Source: an uncultured Rhodopila sp.
GTDB lineage: Bacteria > Pseudomonadota > Alphaproteobacteria > Acetobacterales > Acetobacteraceae
Length of the DNA stretch: 33,118 nucleotides
Direction of reading: 5' to 3'
Assembly (NCBI GenBank): GCA_903851415.1
Contig: CAINOE010000117.1
Location: 1-33,118, forward strand
Shown here piece after piece: positions 6,986 through 17,007 of this stretch (positions are counted from its first letter, which is position 1; each line of letters begins with the position of its first letter). The notes beneath the pieces are model-generated. The model had not been told where the DNA came from and did no database searches. It worked only from the letters and a program-made list of their open reading frames with translations. Position numbers and translations under genes: made by a program.

Positions 6986-9900
6986 ATGACACACAAGACC
7001 TCACGACGCACGCTGAAGGCGACGCTGCTGTCCGCCACGCTGCTGAGCGGTTTCGCCACCGCCGTCCACGCCGACGACCTGATCGCCGACAACACCGGCG
7101 TCGCGCCGGTGCCCAGCGGCCAACTGATCACGCCGACGGCCACGCCTGGCTCGGCCTTCACCAACATGACGGTGACAATCCCCAACCTGACCAATCCGGT
7201 GGTCGGGCCGGACGGCGCCATCCAGTCCGCGCTGAACCCCGCCGACGGCAGGACGCTGGTGGTGATGACGAGCGGCTACAACACCTATGACGACAAGGCC
7301 GGCGACTCCCCCGCCGCCTCCTATAACGGCGTCAGCGGTCCCGAATACATCTTCGTGTTCGACGCGACGAACCCGGCCGCGCCGGTGCGCAACCTGAACC
7401 CGCTGGGCCAGAGCGGCGCCAGCCCGGCCGCCGCGCTGACGCCGCAGGACACGTTCCAGGGCCTGGTCTGGTCGCCGGACGGCACCAGGCTGTTTGTCTC
7501 GGGCGGCACCGACGCCGATGTGCTGGTGTATCCGTTCAATCTCACGACCAAAACGTTCGGCGCCGCGGCCAAGATCGTCCTGATCCCGGCCGCCGGGGTG
7601 CCCGCCCCGGCGGATGCCGACGCCAACGGCCTGGGCGGCAGCAACTTCTACCTCGGGCCGCAGACCGCCGGCCTCGCGCTCGATCCGGCCGGGCGGCTGC
7701 TGGTGGCGCTGAACTGCCAGAACGACTCGGTCTCGATCATCGACACCACGACCAACGCGATCGTCGTCGATCGCTATGACCTGCGCCCCTACAACACCAC
7801 CCCGGCCACCGGCAGCGGCGTCGCCGGCGGCGAGGAGCCGTATGGCGTCGCCGTCTCGGCGGACGGCAAGCGCGCCTACATCACCTCGGTCCGCGACCGC
7901 GAGGTGGTGGTGCTTGACATCACCAACGCGCTGACCGGGTCTGTCGCGCTGATCGCGCGCATCCCGGTGGCGGGCAGCCCGAACAACGTGGTGCTGAAGG
8001 CCAGCACCGGCGAATTGTTCGTGGCCGAGGACAACAGCGACCAGGTGGCGGTGATCGATACAAACCCGGGCTCGGCGACTTACAACACCATCACCCGCAC
8101 GATCGACGCGATCGCGCCGCCCGGCACGCTGTCGACCTCCGGCCCGCGCTGGACCGGCGCGGCGACCAACAACGTGGCGCTCTCGCCGAACGGCAACACG
8201 CTGTATGTCACCAACGGTGGCGCCAACGACCTGGCGATCGTGCCGCTGACCGGCGGGAGCGCCTATCAGGTCGCCGGCCTCGTGCCCACCGGCTGGTATC
8301 CGACCACGGTGACGCCCTCCGCGGACGGCAGCGCGCTGTACGTGTTCAATTCCAAGAGCGATCCGGGATCGAACCCGCTGCACCAGACGACCAGCGTCAA
8401 CAGCGAGCGCTATACGAAGTATTCCGGCGTGACGAACAAGTACGCCCTGGAATACGGCGGCGACCAGTACGTGTTCCACCTCGAGCAGTCGGGCTTCCTG
8501 ACCCTGCCCACGGCCTCGGTCAACGCCAACCTGGCCACCCTGACCGCGCAGGTGGCGGCGAACAACGGCTGGAGCACGGTCTCGGCCCAGCCATCGGCGA
8601 CGATGCAGTTCCTGCGCGGCAAGATCCAGCACGTGATCTACATCGTCAAGGAGAACCGCACCTTCGACCAGGTGCTGGGCGACCTGACCAACGGCGCCAA
8701 CGCCGATCCGGCGCTGACCGTGTTCGGCAAGGTGGTCACGCCGAACTTCCACCGCATCGCCACGCAGTTCGTCACGCTGGACAACTTCTTCGACCCCGGC
8801 GAGGTCAGCGGCAACGGCTGGCCGTGGAGCACCGAGGGGCGCGAGACGGACTGGAACGAAAAGAATATCCCGATGGACTACACGTTCGGCTACGGCTCCT
8901 ACAGCAAGCCGGTGGTGACCCGGTCGAACGCGCCGTATGACTCGGAAGGCCAGAACGCCAATGTCAGCGTCGGATACAATGCCTACAACACCGACGGGTC
9001 GTACAATGCCGCCGGGACGGTGACGCTGCGCACGCTGGAGGGCGGCGGTTTCACCTACTCCAACACCACCACCTATACCAACAGCGGCAACGCGCTGCCG
9101 GGCGGCGCGATCAACCTCAAGCCGGGTCCGGCGAACCCCGGCGAGCCGGACGGCGCCTATGCGTTCACCGGCCTGCCGGAGCACTCGCCGTATCAGACCG
9201 GTCATTTGTGGGATGCGGCGTTGGCCGCCAACCTGACCATCCGCAACTACGGGTTCTTCTCGGACAACAATCACTACGGCCTGAGCAGCACCGCCCAGGG
9301 CTACGTCGCGCCGCTGGAGAACCCCGAAGCGTCGGGCTGCCAGTCGCCGATACCGCTGACCGCCGCCAGCGCCTATCCGGCCGGCGCGCAGCAGGAATGG
9401 ACCTCGGCGAAGGCGCTGATCCCTTATACCGACGCCTGCTTCCACGGCTTCGACAACGCCTATCCGGATGCCTGGCGGTTCGAGGAGTTCCAGCGCGAGT
9501 TCAGCCGGTTCGTCGCCAACAACAACCTGCCGAACCTGGTGTTCCTGCGCTACATGCATGACCACATGGGCAATTTCGGCGTCACCACCGGCGGCGCGGT
9601 GAACTATCCGGAAGCGCAGCAGGCGGACAACGACTACGCCGTCGGCGCGACGCTGGATCTGCTGGCGCACAGCCCCTATGCCGGGAACACGCTGGTGTTC
9701 GTGGTTGAGGACGACGCGCAGGACGGTCCGGATCACATGGATGCGCACCGCAGCACCGCCTATGTCGTCGGGCCTTACGTCAGGAAGAACGCCGTGGTCA
9801 GCACGCGCTACTCCACGGTCAACATGGTGCGGACGATCGAGGACGTCCTCGGGCTGCAGCACCTCAACCTGAACACTGCGCACCAGGCGTCGATGGATGC

Positions 9901-10243
9901 GGTGTTCAACACCACCCAGAGCCCGGCGTGGACCTACAGCCACGTGGTGTCGTCCGTGCTGAAGACGACGACGTTGCAACTGAGCGGACTGACGCCGGAC
10001 CAGGCGGTCCAATATGCCGACGAGGGCGAGTACGTGCCCTCGCACACGCCGAACTGGTGGCGTGAGCAGACACGCGGCTTCGACTTCTCGAGCGAGGACC
10101 GCCTGCCGGCCGATCTGTTCAATGAGGTCATCTGGGACGGCCTGATGGGCGGCAGGCCCTATCCGGCGACGCGGTCGGGCCATGTGATCCGCCACGCGGC
10201 GGCGGACGGCGTGGAGAAGGTGTCGCTTACCACCGGGCAGTAA
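6986..10243 (+). CDS. Secreted beta-propeller / alkaline-phosphatase-family fusion protein A
   Basis: A 1085-residue bifunctional YncE/alkaline-phosphatase-family protein. The signal peptide ends at about residue 29 (AVHA/DD), followed by the motif DNTGVAPVPSGQLITP shared by all four paralogues. Residues ~60-480 hold YVTN-type propeller blades (for example NNVALSPNGNTLYVTNGGAND). The phosphatase domain begins with IQHVIYIVKENRTFDQVLGD, where Glu556 and Asn557 are predicted metal ligands. GEVSGNGWPWST carries Ser608, a candidate nucleophile, and VEDDAQDGPDHMDAHRST at about 907 gives further metal ligands. It is predicted to be exported, perhaps by the neighbouring T2SS, to release phosphate from organic phosphoesters; the substrate is unknown. 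It converges on paralogue B. It is the longest of the four owing to insertions in the catalytic half. Confidence 0.92.
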   Translation: MTHKTSRRTLKATLLSATLLSGFATAVHADDLIADNTGVAPVPSGQLITPTATPGSAFTNMTVTIPNLTNPVVGPDGAIQSALNPADGRTLVVMTSGYNTYDDKAGDSPAASYNGVSGPEYIFVFDATNPAAPVRNLNPLGQSGASPAAALTPQDTFQGLVWSPDGTRLFVSGGTDADVLVYPFNLTTKTFGAAAKIVLIPAAGVPAPADADANGLGGSNFYLGPQTAGLALDPAGRLLVALNCQNDSVSIIDTTTNAIVVDRYDLRPYNTTPATGSGVAGGEEPYGVAVSADGKRAYITSVRDREVVVLDITNALTGSVALIARIPVAGSPNNVVLKASTGELFVAEDNSDQVAVIDTNPGSATYNTITRTIDAIAPPGTLSTSGPRWTGAATNNVALSPNGNTLYVTNGGANDLAIVPLTGGSAYQVAGLVPTGWYPTTVTPSADGSALYVFNSKSDPGSNPLHQTTSVNSERYTKYSGVTNKYALEYGGDQYVFHLEQSGFLTLPTASVNANLATLTAQVAANNGWSTVSAQPSATMQFLRGKIQHVIYIVKENRTFDQVLGDLTNGANADPALTVFGKVVTPNFHRIATQFVTLDNFFDPGEVSGNGWPWSTEGRETDWNEKNIPMDYTFGYGSYSKPVVTRSNAPYDSEGQNANVSVGYNAYNTDGSYNAAGTVTLRTLEGGGFTYSNTTTYTNSGNALPGGAINLKPGPANPGEPDGAYAFTGLPEHSPYQTGHLWDAALAANLTIRNYGFFSDNNHYGLSSTAQGYVAPLENPEASGCQSPIPLTAASAYPAGAQQEWTSAKALIPYTDACFHGFDNAYPDAWRFEEFQREFSRFVANNNLPNLVFLRYMHDHMGNFGVTTGGAVNYPEAQQADNDYAVGATLDLLAHSPYAGNTLVFVVEDDAQDGPDHMDAHRSTAYVVGPYVRKNAVVSTRYSTVNMVRTIEDVLGLQHLNLNTAHQASMDAVFNTTQSPAWTYSHVVSSVLKTTTLQLSGLTPDQAVQYADEGEYVPSHTPNWWREQTRGFDFSSEDRLPADLFNEVIWDGLMGGRPYPATRSGHVIRHAAADGVEKVSLTTGQ

Positions 10244-10267
10244 ACCGGAAAACGTTTCCGTCGAGGG

Positions 10268-10290
10268 GGGCGGCGCGCAATGCGCCGCCC
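10268..10290. terminator. Bidirectional terminator between convergent phosphatases A and B
   Basis: GGGCGGCGC / GCGCCGCCC, 9-bp stem with a GCAAT loop, followed on the plus strand by TGTTT. It lies between the stops at 10243 and 10316. Confidence 0.6.
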
Positions 10291-10315
10291 TGTTTCCTGC
10301 GGCCGGCCCGCTCGG

Positions 10316-13300
10316 CTACTGAGCTATCGCCTTTCGGTCTTGCCCATCGTCCCCGGTCGCCGGAGTCCGCATCACGATGCCGGACCGCTGCTCCGGATAC
10401 GGACGCCCGCCAATCACGCCGTCCCAAACAATCCTGTTGAACATATCGGCTGGCACGCGGTCTTCGCTGGACCAGTCGAAGCCCCTGGTCTGCGCGGTCC
10501 ACCACGCCGCGTCGTGCAGCGGCTTCATATCAGGACCTTCGGCGAACTCGATCGCATGCTGACCTTCGGGCGTCGCCAGCGTGAGATTGAGCGTCGAGCT
10601 CTTCAGGATCGCCGACGCCGTGGCGCGATAGCGCCACTCCGGACTCTGACCGATGTCGAACACGTCGGACATGGGCCGCTGATAGGCGGTGTTCAGGTTC
10701 AGATGTTCGAGGCCGAGCACGTCCTCGATGGTGCGCACCATGTTCACCGTCGAATAGCGCGTGCTGACGACGGCGTGATTGCGCACGTACGGGCCAACGA
10801 CATAGGCCGTGCTGCGGTGCGCGTCCATGTGGTCGCCGCCGTCCTGGGCATCGTCCTCCAGGACGAAGACGAGCGTATCCTGAGCGAACCTGCTGCGCGC
10901 CAAAAGCTCGAGCGTTGCGCCGACGGCATAGTCATTGTCGGCCTGCTGGGTTTCGGCGGTGGTCAATCCAGCCACCGCCGTGCTGAATGATCCCATGTGA
11001 TCGTGCATGTACCGCAGCAGGACCAGTTGCGGCAGGTCGTTCCCGGGCTGGGCGAACGCGTTGAACTCGCGCGCGAACTCCTCGAGCCGCCAGGCATCGG
11101 GATAGGCATTGTTGAAGCCGCGGAAGTAGATATCGGTATAGGGGATCAGTTCATGCGCGGCCGTCCACATCTGCCGCGCGCCGTCGGCGGCCGGCGTCTC
11201 GGTCACCGGAGCGTAGCCGGGGTCGCCGGAGGACAGGCCATAGTGGCTGTTGTCGGACAGGAACCCGTAATTGCGCACGGTCAGTCCCGCCCGCAGGGCC
11301 GCGCTCCAGATATAGCCGCTCTGCACGGCGTGGTTCTTGCCGTCCGGCGCACCGGAATCGCCCGGGCCGGGCAACAGGTTCAAGGCTCCGCCAGGCAGTT
11401 TGCCGGCCACGGCCTGGAAGTCGTAGCCGCCCGCCTCGGCTTCGCGAGCCGCCACCGTCGCCGCCGGCGTATCGCCGACATAGCCGACACTGACGTTATT
11501 GTTCTGTCCTTCCGCGTCATAGGGCGCGTTGTAGCGGGTCACGCCGAAACTGTAGTCCATCGGAATGTTCTTTTCGTTCCAATCGGTTTCGCGCGCCGCG
11601 GTTGACCACGGCCAGCCGTTGCCGCTGACCTCTCCGGAATCGAAGAAGTTGTCCAGGGTCACGAAGCTGTTGGCGATCCTGTGGAAGTTTGGCGTGATCG
11701 CCTTGCCGAAGACGGTGATCGACGGGTCGCCGTTGGCGCCGTTGGTCAGATCGCCAAGAACCTGGTCAAAGGTCCGGTTCTCCTTGACGATGTAGATGAC
11801 GTGCCTGATGTGAGACCGCAGAAAAGCCATGGTCTCTTCGTCCTGCTTGTCGGCGGCGATGCTCCATCCGTTGTTGGCCGCAACCTGCGTCGTCAGGTTC
11901 GACAGGTCGCCTGGCCCGGGCACAGGCACGGTCAGCATCCCGGACTGCTGAAGCTGCAGGATATACTGGTTGGGCGCATAGCTCAGCGCCGGCGTGTTGC
12001 CGCCCGGATACTGCACGGTGGTTTGATACGCAACAGAACTGGTAATATGGCCGGGGTTCGGGCCGGGGTCACTCTTGTTGTTGAACACGTACAGGGTGCC
12101 GCAATCCGCGCTGACCGTGACCGTCGTCGGATACCAGCCCGTCGGTATCAGCCCGGCCACCTGGTGCGGCGCGCCGCCTTTCAGCGGGATGATGGCGACA
12201 TCGTTGGCGCCGCCATTGGTGACAAACAGCGTCTTCTGATCCGGCGAAAGTGCTACGTTGTTGGTTGCCGCACCGGTGTAGCGGCCGGATTTGTCCGCCA
12301 GCACGCCGGGCGGCGCGATGGCATCGATCTGCTCGACGATCGTGTTGCTCGCGGTACTGATCACGGCAACGTTGTCGCTGTTGTCCTGCGACACGAACAG
12401 CGTGTCCTGCGCCTTGTTCAGGATCAGGTTGTTCGGGCTGCCCGGAAGCGGGATGCGGGTGATGAGTTTCGGCGATCCGCCGCTGATATCGACAACGACA
12501 ACCTCACGGTCGCGCAGCGACGTGGCATACAGGGTCGAGTTGCCCTTGATCGCGACACTGTAGATCGTGTTGCCGCCAACTGCGCCGTCACTCCCGGGCG
12601 TTGTATTGAACGGACGCAGATCGTATTCAAACAGCTTCGTATTGTCGGCCGTGGAAAACACGGAGACGCTGTTGTTCAGCGTGTTCGCCACGGCGAGCAG
12701 CGATCCGTCCGGCGAAACCGCGACGCCGCCGGTCTGCGGATACTGGCTGATGCCAATGCCGATCTTGTTGTGACCGAGCGGGATCGTTCCGGATTGCGCA
12801 AAGGTGCCGTTCGCCTGCTTATAGATCAATACCTGATCGTCGTTGCCGCCCGAAACGTACAGCGTCGAGCCGTCAGGCGAAAAGGCCAGGCCCACGAACG
12901 TGTTGGGAGGACGCAACGTCTGTTTCTGCCGGGGCGCGCGCGGATTGGAGACGTCATAGAGGATCACGAACTCGGCGCCGGTGCCGACCAGGTTCCCCCG
13001 GGCATCGTCGAGGACATTGTAGCCGCTGGTCATGACCGCCAGCGTCTTGCCGTCCGGGCTCAGGGTCGAGGCGATTGCGCCGCCGGGGCGGAAGTTCGGA
13101 TAGTTGCCGATAGCGGGGGTATATTCGGGGATGTCGGGCGACAATACAGAGAAGGCCGAGCCGGTTGCAAATGTTGGCGTAATGAATTGGCCGCTCGGCA
13201 GCGGTGCCTGCCCCGTATTATCAAGATCCCCGTCGTCGAGATCGGCCTGAGCGCCGGTGGTTCCGGCGAGCAAAGTCGTGGATAGCAGTAACACTTTGAG

Positions 13301-13330
13301 AACGGAGCCGAAACCTCGTTGCATCTTCAT
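10316..13330 (-). CDS. Secreted beta-propeller / alkaline-phosphatase-family fusion protein B
   Basis: A 1004-residue paralogue of protein A. The signal peptide ends at about residue 29 (GAQA/D), followed by DLDNTGQAPLPSGQFITP. YVTN-type blades follow (NNVALSPDQKTLFVTNGGAND). The phosphatase half opens with HVIYIVKENRTFDQVLGD (Glu517, Asn518), keeps the GEVSGNGWPWST nucleophile region, and ends with LEDDAQDGGDHMDAHRST (Glu825). Start ATG 13330, with a second in-frame ATG at 13324; GAGGGCG lies upstream. It is convergent with A, so A and B are unlikely to share a transcript. The 547 bp upstream hold no gene. The only PhoB-like candidate there, at 13466-13483 on minus, is too weak to call. Confidence 0.92.
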   Translation of the reverse strand: MKMQRGFGSVLKVLLLSTTLLAGTTGAQADLDDGDLDNTGQAPLPSGQFITPTFATGSAFSVLSPDIPEYTPAIGNYPNFRPGGAIASTLSPDGKTLAVMTSGYNVLDDARGNLVGTGAEFVILYDVSNPRAPRQKQTLRPPNTFVGLAFSPDGSTLYVSGGNDDQVLIYKQANGTFAQSGTIPLGHNKIGIGISQYPQTGGVAVSPDGSLLAVANTLNNSVSVFSTADNTKLFEYDLRPFNTTPGSDGAVGGNTIYSVAIKGNSTLYATSLRDREVVVVDISGGSPKLITRIPLPGSPNNLILNKAQDTLFVSQDNSDNVAVISTASNTIVEQIDAIAPPGVLADKSGRYTGAATNNVALSPDQKTLFVTNGGANDVAIIPLKGGAPHQVAGLIPTGWYPTTVTVSADCGTLYVFNNKSDPGPNPGHITSSVAYQTTVQYPGGNTPALSYAPNQYILQLQQSGMLTVPVPGPGDLSNLTTQVAANNGWSIAADKQDEETMAFLRSHIRHVIYIVKENRTFDQVLGDLTNGANGDPSITVFGKAITPNFHRIANSFVTLDNFFDSGEVSGNGWPWSTAARETDWNEKNIPMDYSFGVTRYNAPYDAEGQNNNVSVGYVGDTPAATVAAREAEAGGYDFQAVAGKLPGGALNLLPGPGDSGAPDGKNHAVQSGYIWSAALRAGLTVRNYGFLSDNSHYGLSSGDPGYAPVTETPAADGARQMWTAAHELIPYTDIYFRGFNNAYPDAWRLEEFAREFNAFAQPGNDLPQLVLLRYMHDHMGSFSTAVAGLTTAETQQADNDYAVGATLELLARSRFAQDTLVFVLEDDAQDGGDHMDAHRSTAYVVGPYVRNHAVVSTRYSTVNMVRTIEDVLGLEHLNLNTAYQRPMSDVFDIGQSPEWRYRATASAILKSSTLNLTLATPEGQHAIEFAEGPDMKPLHDAAWWTAQTRGFDWSSEDRVPADMFNRIVWDGVIGGRPYPEQRSGIVMRTPATGDDGQDRKAIAQ

Positions 13331-13877
13331 CTTTGTTCGCCCTCGATTTGGTCATGCCGCGGACCCCGGGCGGCACGCGAGGCACCGCTCGATCTCAATT
13401 GAACCCGCGTCCATCATCCTGCCGCGTCCTTTGACACTTGCACATGCCGCTCCAATGGAAAACGGCGTACATTTTGATGACGTTGCAAATAAAAACCGGG
13501 TATTGCACGATACTGCGGTTCAGCGATACTTACTGCCGGTTTCGAAGCGACATCGATATAGCTGAAATGACTGACCAGGCGGCGGGTTCACTTCGATTTC
13601 GATCCGACGCGCGTCCGCACGGATACCGATATTGAGGCAAACTCTCCGTGTCCGGATTTGCAGGGCCACCTATTCCAGCACGGGCGGCGAGAAGTGGCCC
13701 GGACAAACCGGCCATGACGTTGGCGAGGAACGCGGTGGGTCGAAGTCAATGCGGACTGGCATAACGCCGCGGCACGGCGGCGAAATTACCGCCGGCGCCG
13801 AGCCAGAACGACCGGCCTGACGTCACGCTTCCGCGAAGCAGGCGGCCAACGCCGGCCGCCACCGTGCCTTCGGTTTC
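13331..13877. other. Non-coding gap between phosphatase B and the receptor gene
   Basis: No supported gene. It must contain the promoter of phosphatase B (reading left). An AT-richer stretch at about 13450-13570 is the likeliest promoter region, but no clear -35/-10 pair was seen. Terminator hairpins for the receptor gene occupy the right end. Confidence 0.5.
13841..13860 (-). terminator. Terminator hairpin after the TonB-dependent receptor gene
   Basis: GGCGGCC / GGCCGCC with a 6-nt loop, 18 bp beyond the TAA at 13878, next to a second small hairpin GCTTC-CGC-GAAGC (13827-13839). There is no T-run. Confidence 0.45.
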
Positions 13878-16127
13878 TTACAACGCAGCGGAGATCGAGA
13901 AGATCACCTCGCGCCCCGGGTTCGTTGCAAGAAGCGGAAGACTCGCCGCCGTCGAGCCGATGTAGCCGGTGATGCTGTGATCGTTGAAGATGTTGAGCAG
14001 ATTGAACCGCAAGGCCAAGGACCGGTCGTTGAATTTCGGCAGCACAAGCTTGTACCCAAGCGCCAGATCGGCATTATAAAACCCGGGGATCGGATATTGC
14101 GGGTGCAGTATCTGACCGGTCGAAGATGTCTCATCCAACGCATATTGCGGACCGACATATTTGGCCAGCAGCGACCCGTAGAAATTATCGCGTTGGAAGA
14201 TCGGTCCGATCGCCCCGGTTGAGCGCGGGGCCTGCGCGACGGGAAAGCCGGAGCCGTCATAGGTCGCGTCGTTCGCGGTCGCGTTGGCGTACATCGCCAG
14301 ACCGCCGCCGATTTTCACGGTTGCCTCGGCTTCGATGCCCTTGAACACGGCGCCGCCGTTGTTGGTGTAACTCGTGTTGCCGGCAATCGTCTGCGCAACA
14401 ATATAGTTCTGGAACTGGATAAAATAGGCGTCCAGGCCGAGCGAGAAGCGGTCGTTCTGGAAAGTCGTGCCGATCTGATAATTAACCGTGGTCTGCGGCT
14501 TAAGGTTGGGGTTGGCGCCGGCGGCCGGAACCGTAAGGGCATTGAGCGGCGGGGCGAGGAAGCCTTCCGCTATCTGCGCATAGGCCACCCAGCCCTTCAT
14601 GATCTCATAATGAGCGTCGATCGCCGGCAGCAGCGCGTCCCACGACTGATTGGACGGCGCGGTCGACGGCGCGGAACTGATGATGGTCGCATCCAATCCG
14701 CGCGCGACGAAGGTGTATTTCAAGCCCGGCGTAATGGTCAGGCCCGGCAGCGGTTTGGCGGCGAATTCGACGTACGGTTGCACCGTCGTCAGGGTCGTAT
14801 TGTAAAGTGTCTTGTAGGCGGCATACTCCGTCGCCTTCGTGGCATAGGGCAGCAGGTTATCCGACAGAATGACATTGGTCTTGTAGGACGAACCGGAGTT
14901 GTAATCCACCCAGAGGCCCGCCCGCGCCTGGCCGAAAGCGGTGTCCTTGGTCAGGGCGAAGGTATTGCCGATCGCGCGGAAATCGCTGTGGCTTGCGTAA
15001 CCGGGAACCGCATCGTTCAGCGTCGTTTTGATCCCGTTCACATAATAGCTGCCGGTCAGATTCGGCGTCGTGCCGTTCACGTCCTTGCCGGATGTTCCGT
15101 TATGATAATAAGACGCGGTGTAGGCCTTGTCGTCGATGCTCCACCCGTCGCCGAAATTCGACTTTATCCCGATATAGTCGAAGTCCGTATAGTAATTGTC
15201 GACGTTATATCCGGTGAACGCCTGCGACAGCGGATCGTAGTTCAGTGCATAATTCGGTCCGAGGGTCTGTATCTGATGCTCGGTCGCGCCGTATGGCGTA
15301 TGGGTGCGGGCGTAATTGTACATCCCCTCGACCGTCAGGACCGTGTTGTCGCCGATGGGCGCCTCGGCCTTGCCGAAGACGTTGTTACGGAGCGTGGAGG
15401 TGCCGGTCAGGTATCCGTTGCCGGACTCATGTTCGGCATCGATCATCGCCTTTGTGCCGCCGAGCTGCGGGATCGCGCCGGTGTCGAGACGAAGGCCTGC
15501 AAGCTGCAGGCCCCAGCTGCCGATCGTTCCATAGGGATTGACGCCCCATGTGTTGCTCGGGTCGACGGTGGTCACTGCGACCGTGCCGCCAAATGTTGCA
15601 TAGCCGATCTGAGAGGCCGTTCCGGGGCCACGATCGACGGAAACGGATTTGATGTCGTGCGCCAGGAAATATGCGCCGGTTTGCGGCGCGAGGTTGCCGA
15701 TCGACCCCGGCAGCACCAGGCCGTCGAAGGTGTTGTTGAACTGGGTGTAGCGGAAGCCGCGGATGGTCTCCTGGAAGTTCTGCTGCAGGCCGACGCCGGT
15801 CGGCTCGACGTTGCTCACGCTGGGCGATATCTGAATGATTCTGTCGAAATTTTCGGAATACGGAACGTTGTTGTCGATGTAGTCTTTGCCGATGACGGAG
15901 GTCGGCTGCGCGGCCTGCAGCGGCTGGCGGCTCGGTGCGACCGCGGCAGCCGTGCCTGGCGCCGGTTGCGCCGTGGCGCCCGCACCGGTGCCGGTGGCCT
16001 GGACCGTGCCGATATCGGTTCGGTTATCCTCCGGTCCGGCGGCACAGAGCGCGAGGCTTACGCACAGCAAAGCCAGGGCGCGCCGCCCGGCATCGTGCCG
16101 GCCAGTGTCTTTTTCGCATGGTGTCAT
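13878..16127 (-). CDS. TonB-dependent outer-membrane receptor
   Basis: A 749-residue outer-membrane active-transport receptor. The N-terminal export signal is about residues 13-30 (RRALALLCVSLALCAAG), followed by DIGTVQATG, a TonB-box-like start, and an Ala/Pro-rich linker. The plug domain covers roughly residues 75-190 (IGKDYIDNNVPYSENFDRII; SVSVDRGPGTASQIGYATFGG). The rest is a long beta-barrel with alternating polar/aromatic strands, ending FNLLNIFNDHS...REVIFSISAAL. The ligand cannot be read from sequence. It lies 79 bp downstream of tonB on the same strand, so they are probably co-transcribed, and it sits between the two phosphatase pairs. That placement suggests uptake of a product of those enzymes, which is an inference. 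Confidence 0.92.
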   Translation of the reverse strand: MTPCEKDTGRHDAGRRALALLCVSLALCAAGPEDNRTDIGTVQATGTGAGATAQPAPGTAAAVAPSRQPLQAAQPTSVIGKDYIDNNVPYSENFDRIIQISPSVSNVEPTGVGLQQNFQETIRGFRYTQFNNTFDGLVLPGSIGNLAPQTGAYFLAHDIKSVSVDRGPGTASQIGYATFGGTVAVTTVDPSNTWGVNPYGTIGSWGLQLAGLRLDTGAIPQLGGTKAMIDAEHESGNGYLTGTSTLRNNVFGKAEAPIGDNTVLTVEGMYNYARTHTPYGATEHQIQTLGPNYALNYDPLSQAFTGYNVDNYYTDFDYIGIKSNFGDGWSIDDKAYTASYYHNGTSGKDVNGTTPNLTGSYYVNGIKTTLNDAVPGYASHSDFRAIGNTFALTKDTAFGQARAGLWVDYNSGSSYKTNVILSDNLLPYATKATEYAAYKTLYNTTLTTVQPYVEFAAKPLPGLTITPGLKYTFVARGLDATIISSAPSTAPSNQSWDALLPAIDAHYEIMKGWVAYAQIAEGFLAPPLNALTVPAAGANPNLKPQTTVNYQIGTTFQNDRFSLGLDAYFIQFQNYIVAQTIAGNTSYTNNGGAVFKGIEAEATVKIGGGLAMYANATANDATYDGSGFPVAQAPRSTGAIGPIFQRDNFYGSLLAKYVGPQYALDETSSTGQILHPQYPIPGFYNADLALGYKLVLPKFNDRSLALRFNLLNIFNDHSITGYIGSTAASLPLLATNPGREVIFSISAAL

Positions 16128-16206
16128 CGGATCGCACTCTGCTACGGGTTCACCGCATCGCCTTAACGCGATAATACAGATCGGTATTGTGATAGTTCCG
16201 TGTCCA

Positions 16207-17007
16207 TCATCGATCGGCGCAGGCTTCCTCGACCCAGATCAGCAGGCGTAACGTATGCCCGGCCTCCCCGGGTGGCGGTTTCGGGTAGCGCGCGTTTCGC
16301 ACGGCGGCGAGCGCGGCTGAATCCAGCATCGACGCGCCGGCGGACCGTGTCAGTTGCGCATCGGCCAGCAGGGCGCCGTCGCGATAGTCGAAGGCGACCG
16401 CGGCCTTTCCCGACAGCCCCATCAGGGAAGCGGCGGCCGGGCAGCGCACCGCCTGCTGCACGGCGTCGCGGATGTGCCCGCGCAACGTTTCCTCTGCGTG
16501 GTGTTCGGCCGGCGCGGTGCCGCTTGCCGCGGGCGGGGCCGCGGTCGTCGCGGCCGGAACCGCCTGGGCAGGCACCGCCGTTGCGACGGCCGCCGGCGGC
16601 CGCGGGCGATGCACCGCGGGACGAGGCGGCGGCGGCCGGGTTGGCACCGGCACCTCGGCCTTGACGGCGGGTGCCGGCGATACCTCCGCGGGTGTCACGA
16701 GCTCCGGCGGCGGCGGAACGTCAGGCGGCGGGAGAACGACCGGTGGCGGAGTTTCGGTTTCGGGAGGGGCCGGTTCGGGCGGTGCCACGGCAGCCATCGG
16801 CGGTTCCGGCGGCGCCTCGGCTGGCGGTTCAGCCTGCGGGGGCGGCGGGATCGTGGCGAGTTCGATCGTCAGCGGCTCGGGCGGTGGTGCCGGGCTGGCC
16901 ATGCCGCTGAACAATGCCGTGAGGATGACAGCCTGTGTCGCCGCGCCGCCGAGCACCGCCAAGCGGTGTCGAACCGTGCCCGACTGAGGCTGCGACAACA
17001 TCGCCAT
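16207..17007 (-). CDS. tonB: TonB energy-transducing protein
   Basis: A 266-residue protein in the TonB layout. A short cytoplasmic N-terminus precedes one transmembrane helix at about residues 17-37 (LAVLGGAATQAVILTALFSG). A long Pro/Glu/Ala-rich periplasmic spacer follows, then a C-terminal TonB domain (GKAAVAFDYRDGALLADAQL; DSAALAAVRNARYPKPPPGE). It would transmit proton-motive force to the receptor encoded just downstream. The frame is open far upstream to 17511, but that extension is not protein-like and covers promoter sequence, so ATG 17007 (or 17001) is chosen; neither has a good Shine-Dalgarno sequence. exbB and exbD are absent from the window. Confidence 0.88.
   Translation of the reverse strand: MAMLSQPQSGTVRHRLAVLGGAATQAVILTALFSGMASPAPPPEPLTIELATIPPPPQAEPPAEAPPEPPMAAVAPPEPAPPETETPPPVVLPPPDVPPPPELVTPAEVSPAPAVKAEVPVPTRPPPPRPAVHRPRPPAAVATAVPAQAVPAATTAAPPAASGTAPAEHHAEETLRGHIRDAVQQAVRCPAAASLMGLSGKAAVAFDYRDGALLADAQLTRSAGASMLDSAALAAVRNARYPKPPPGEAGHTLRLLIWVEEACADR

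Noticed and set aside
7001..10195. A 1064-codon open frame on the minus strand opposite phosphatase A, and similar long antisense frames opposite phosphatases B (11681-13285) and C (18405-20510) and the receptor (14610-16166)
   Set aside because: Arg/Val/His-rich translations without domains, lying exactly opposite well-supported genes; open by virtue of high GC codon use.
13466..13483. Possible PhoB-like repeat upstream of phosphatase B (minus)
   Set aside because: Only about 8 of 14 positions match; indistinguishable from chance.
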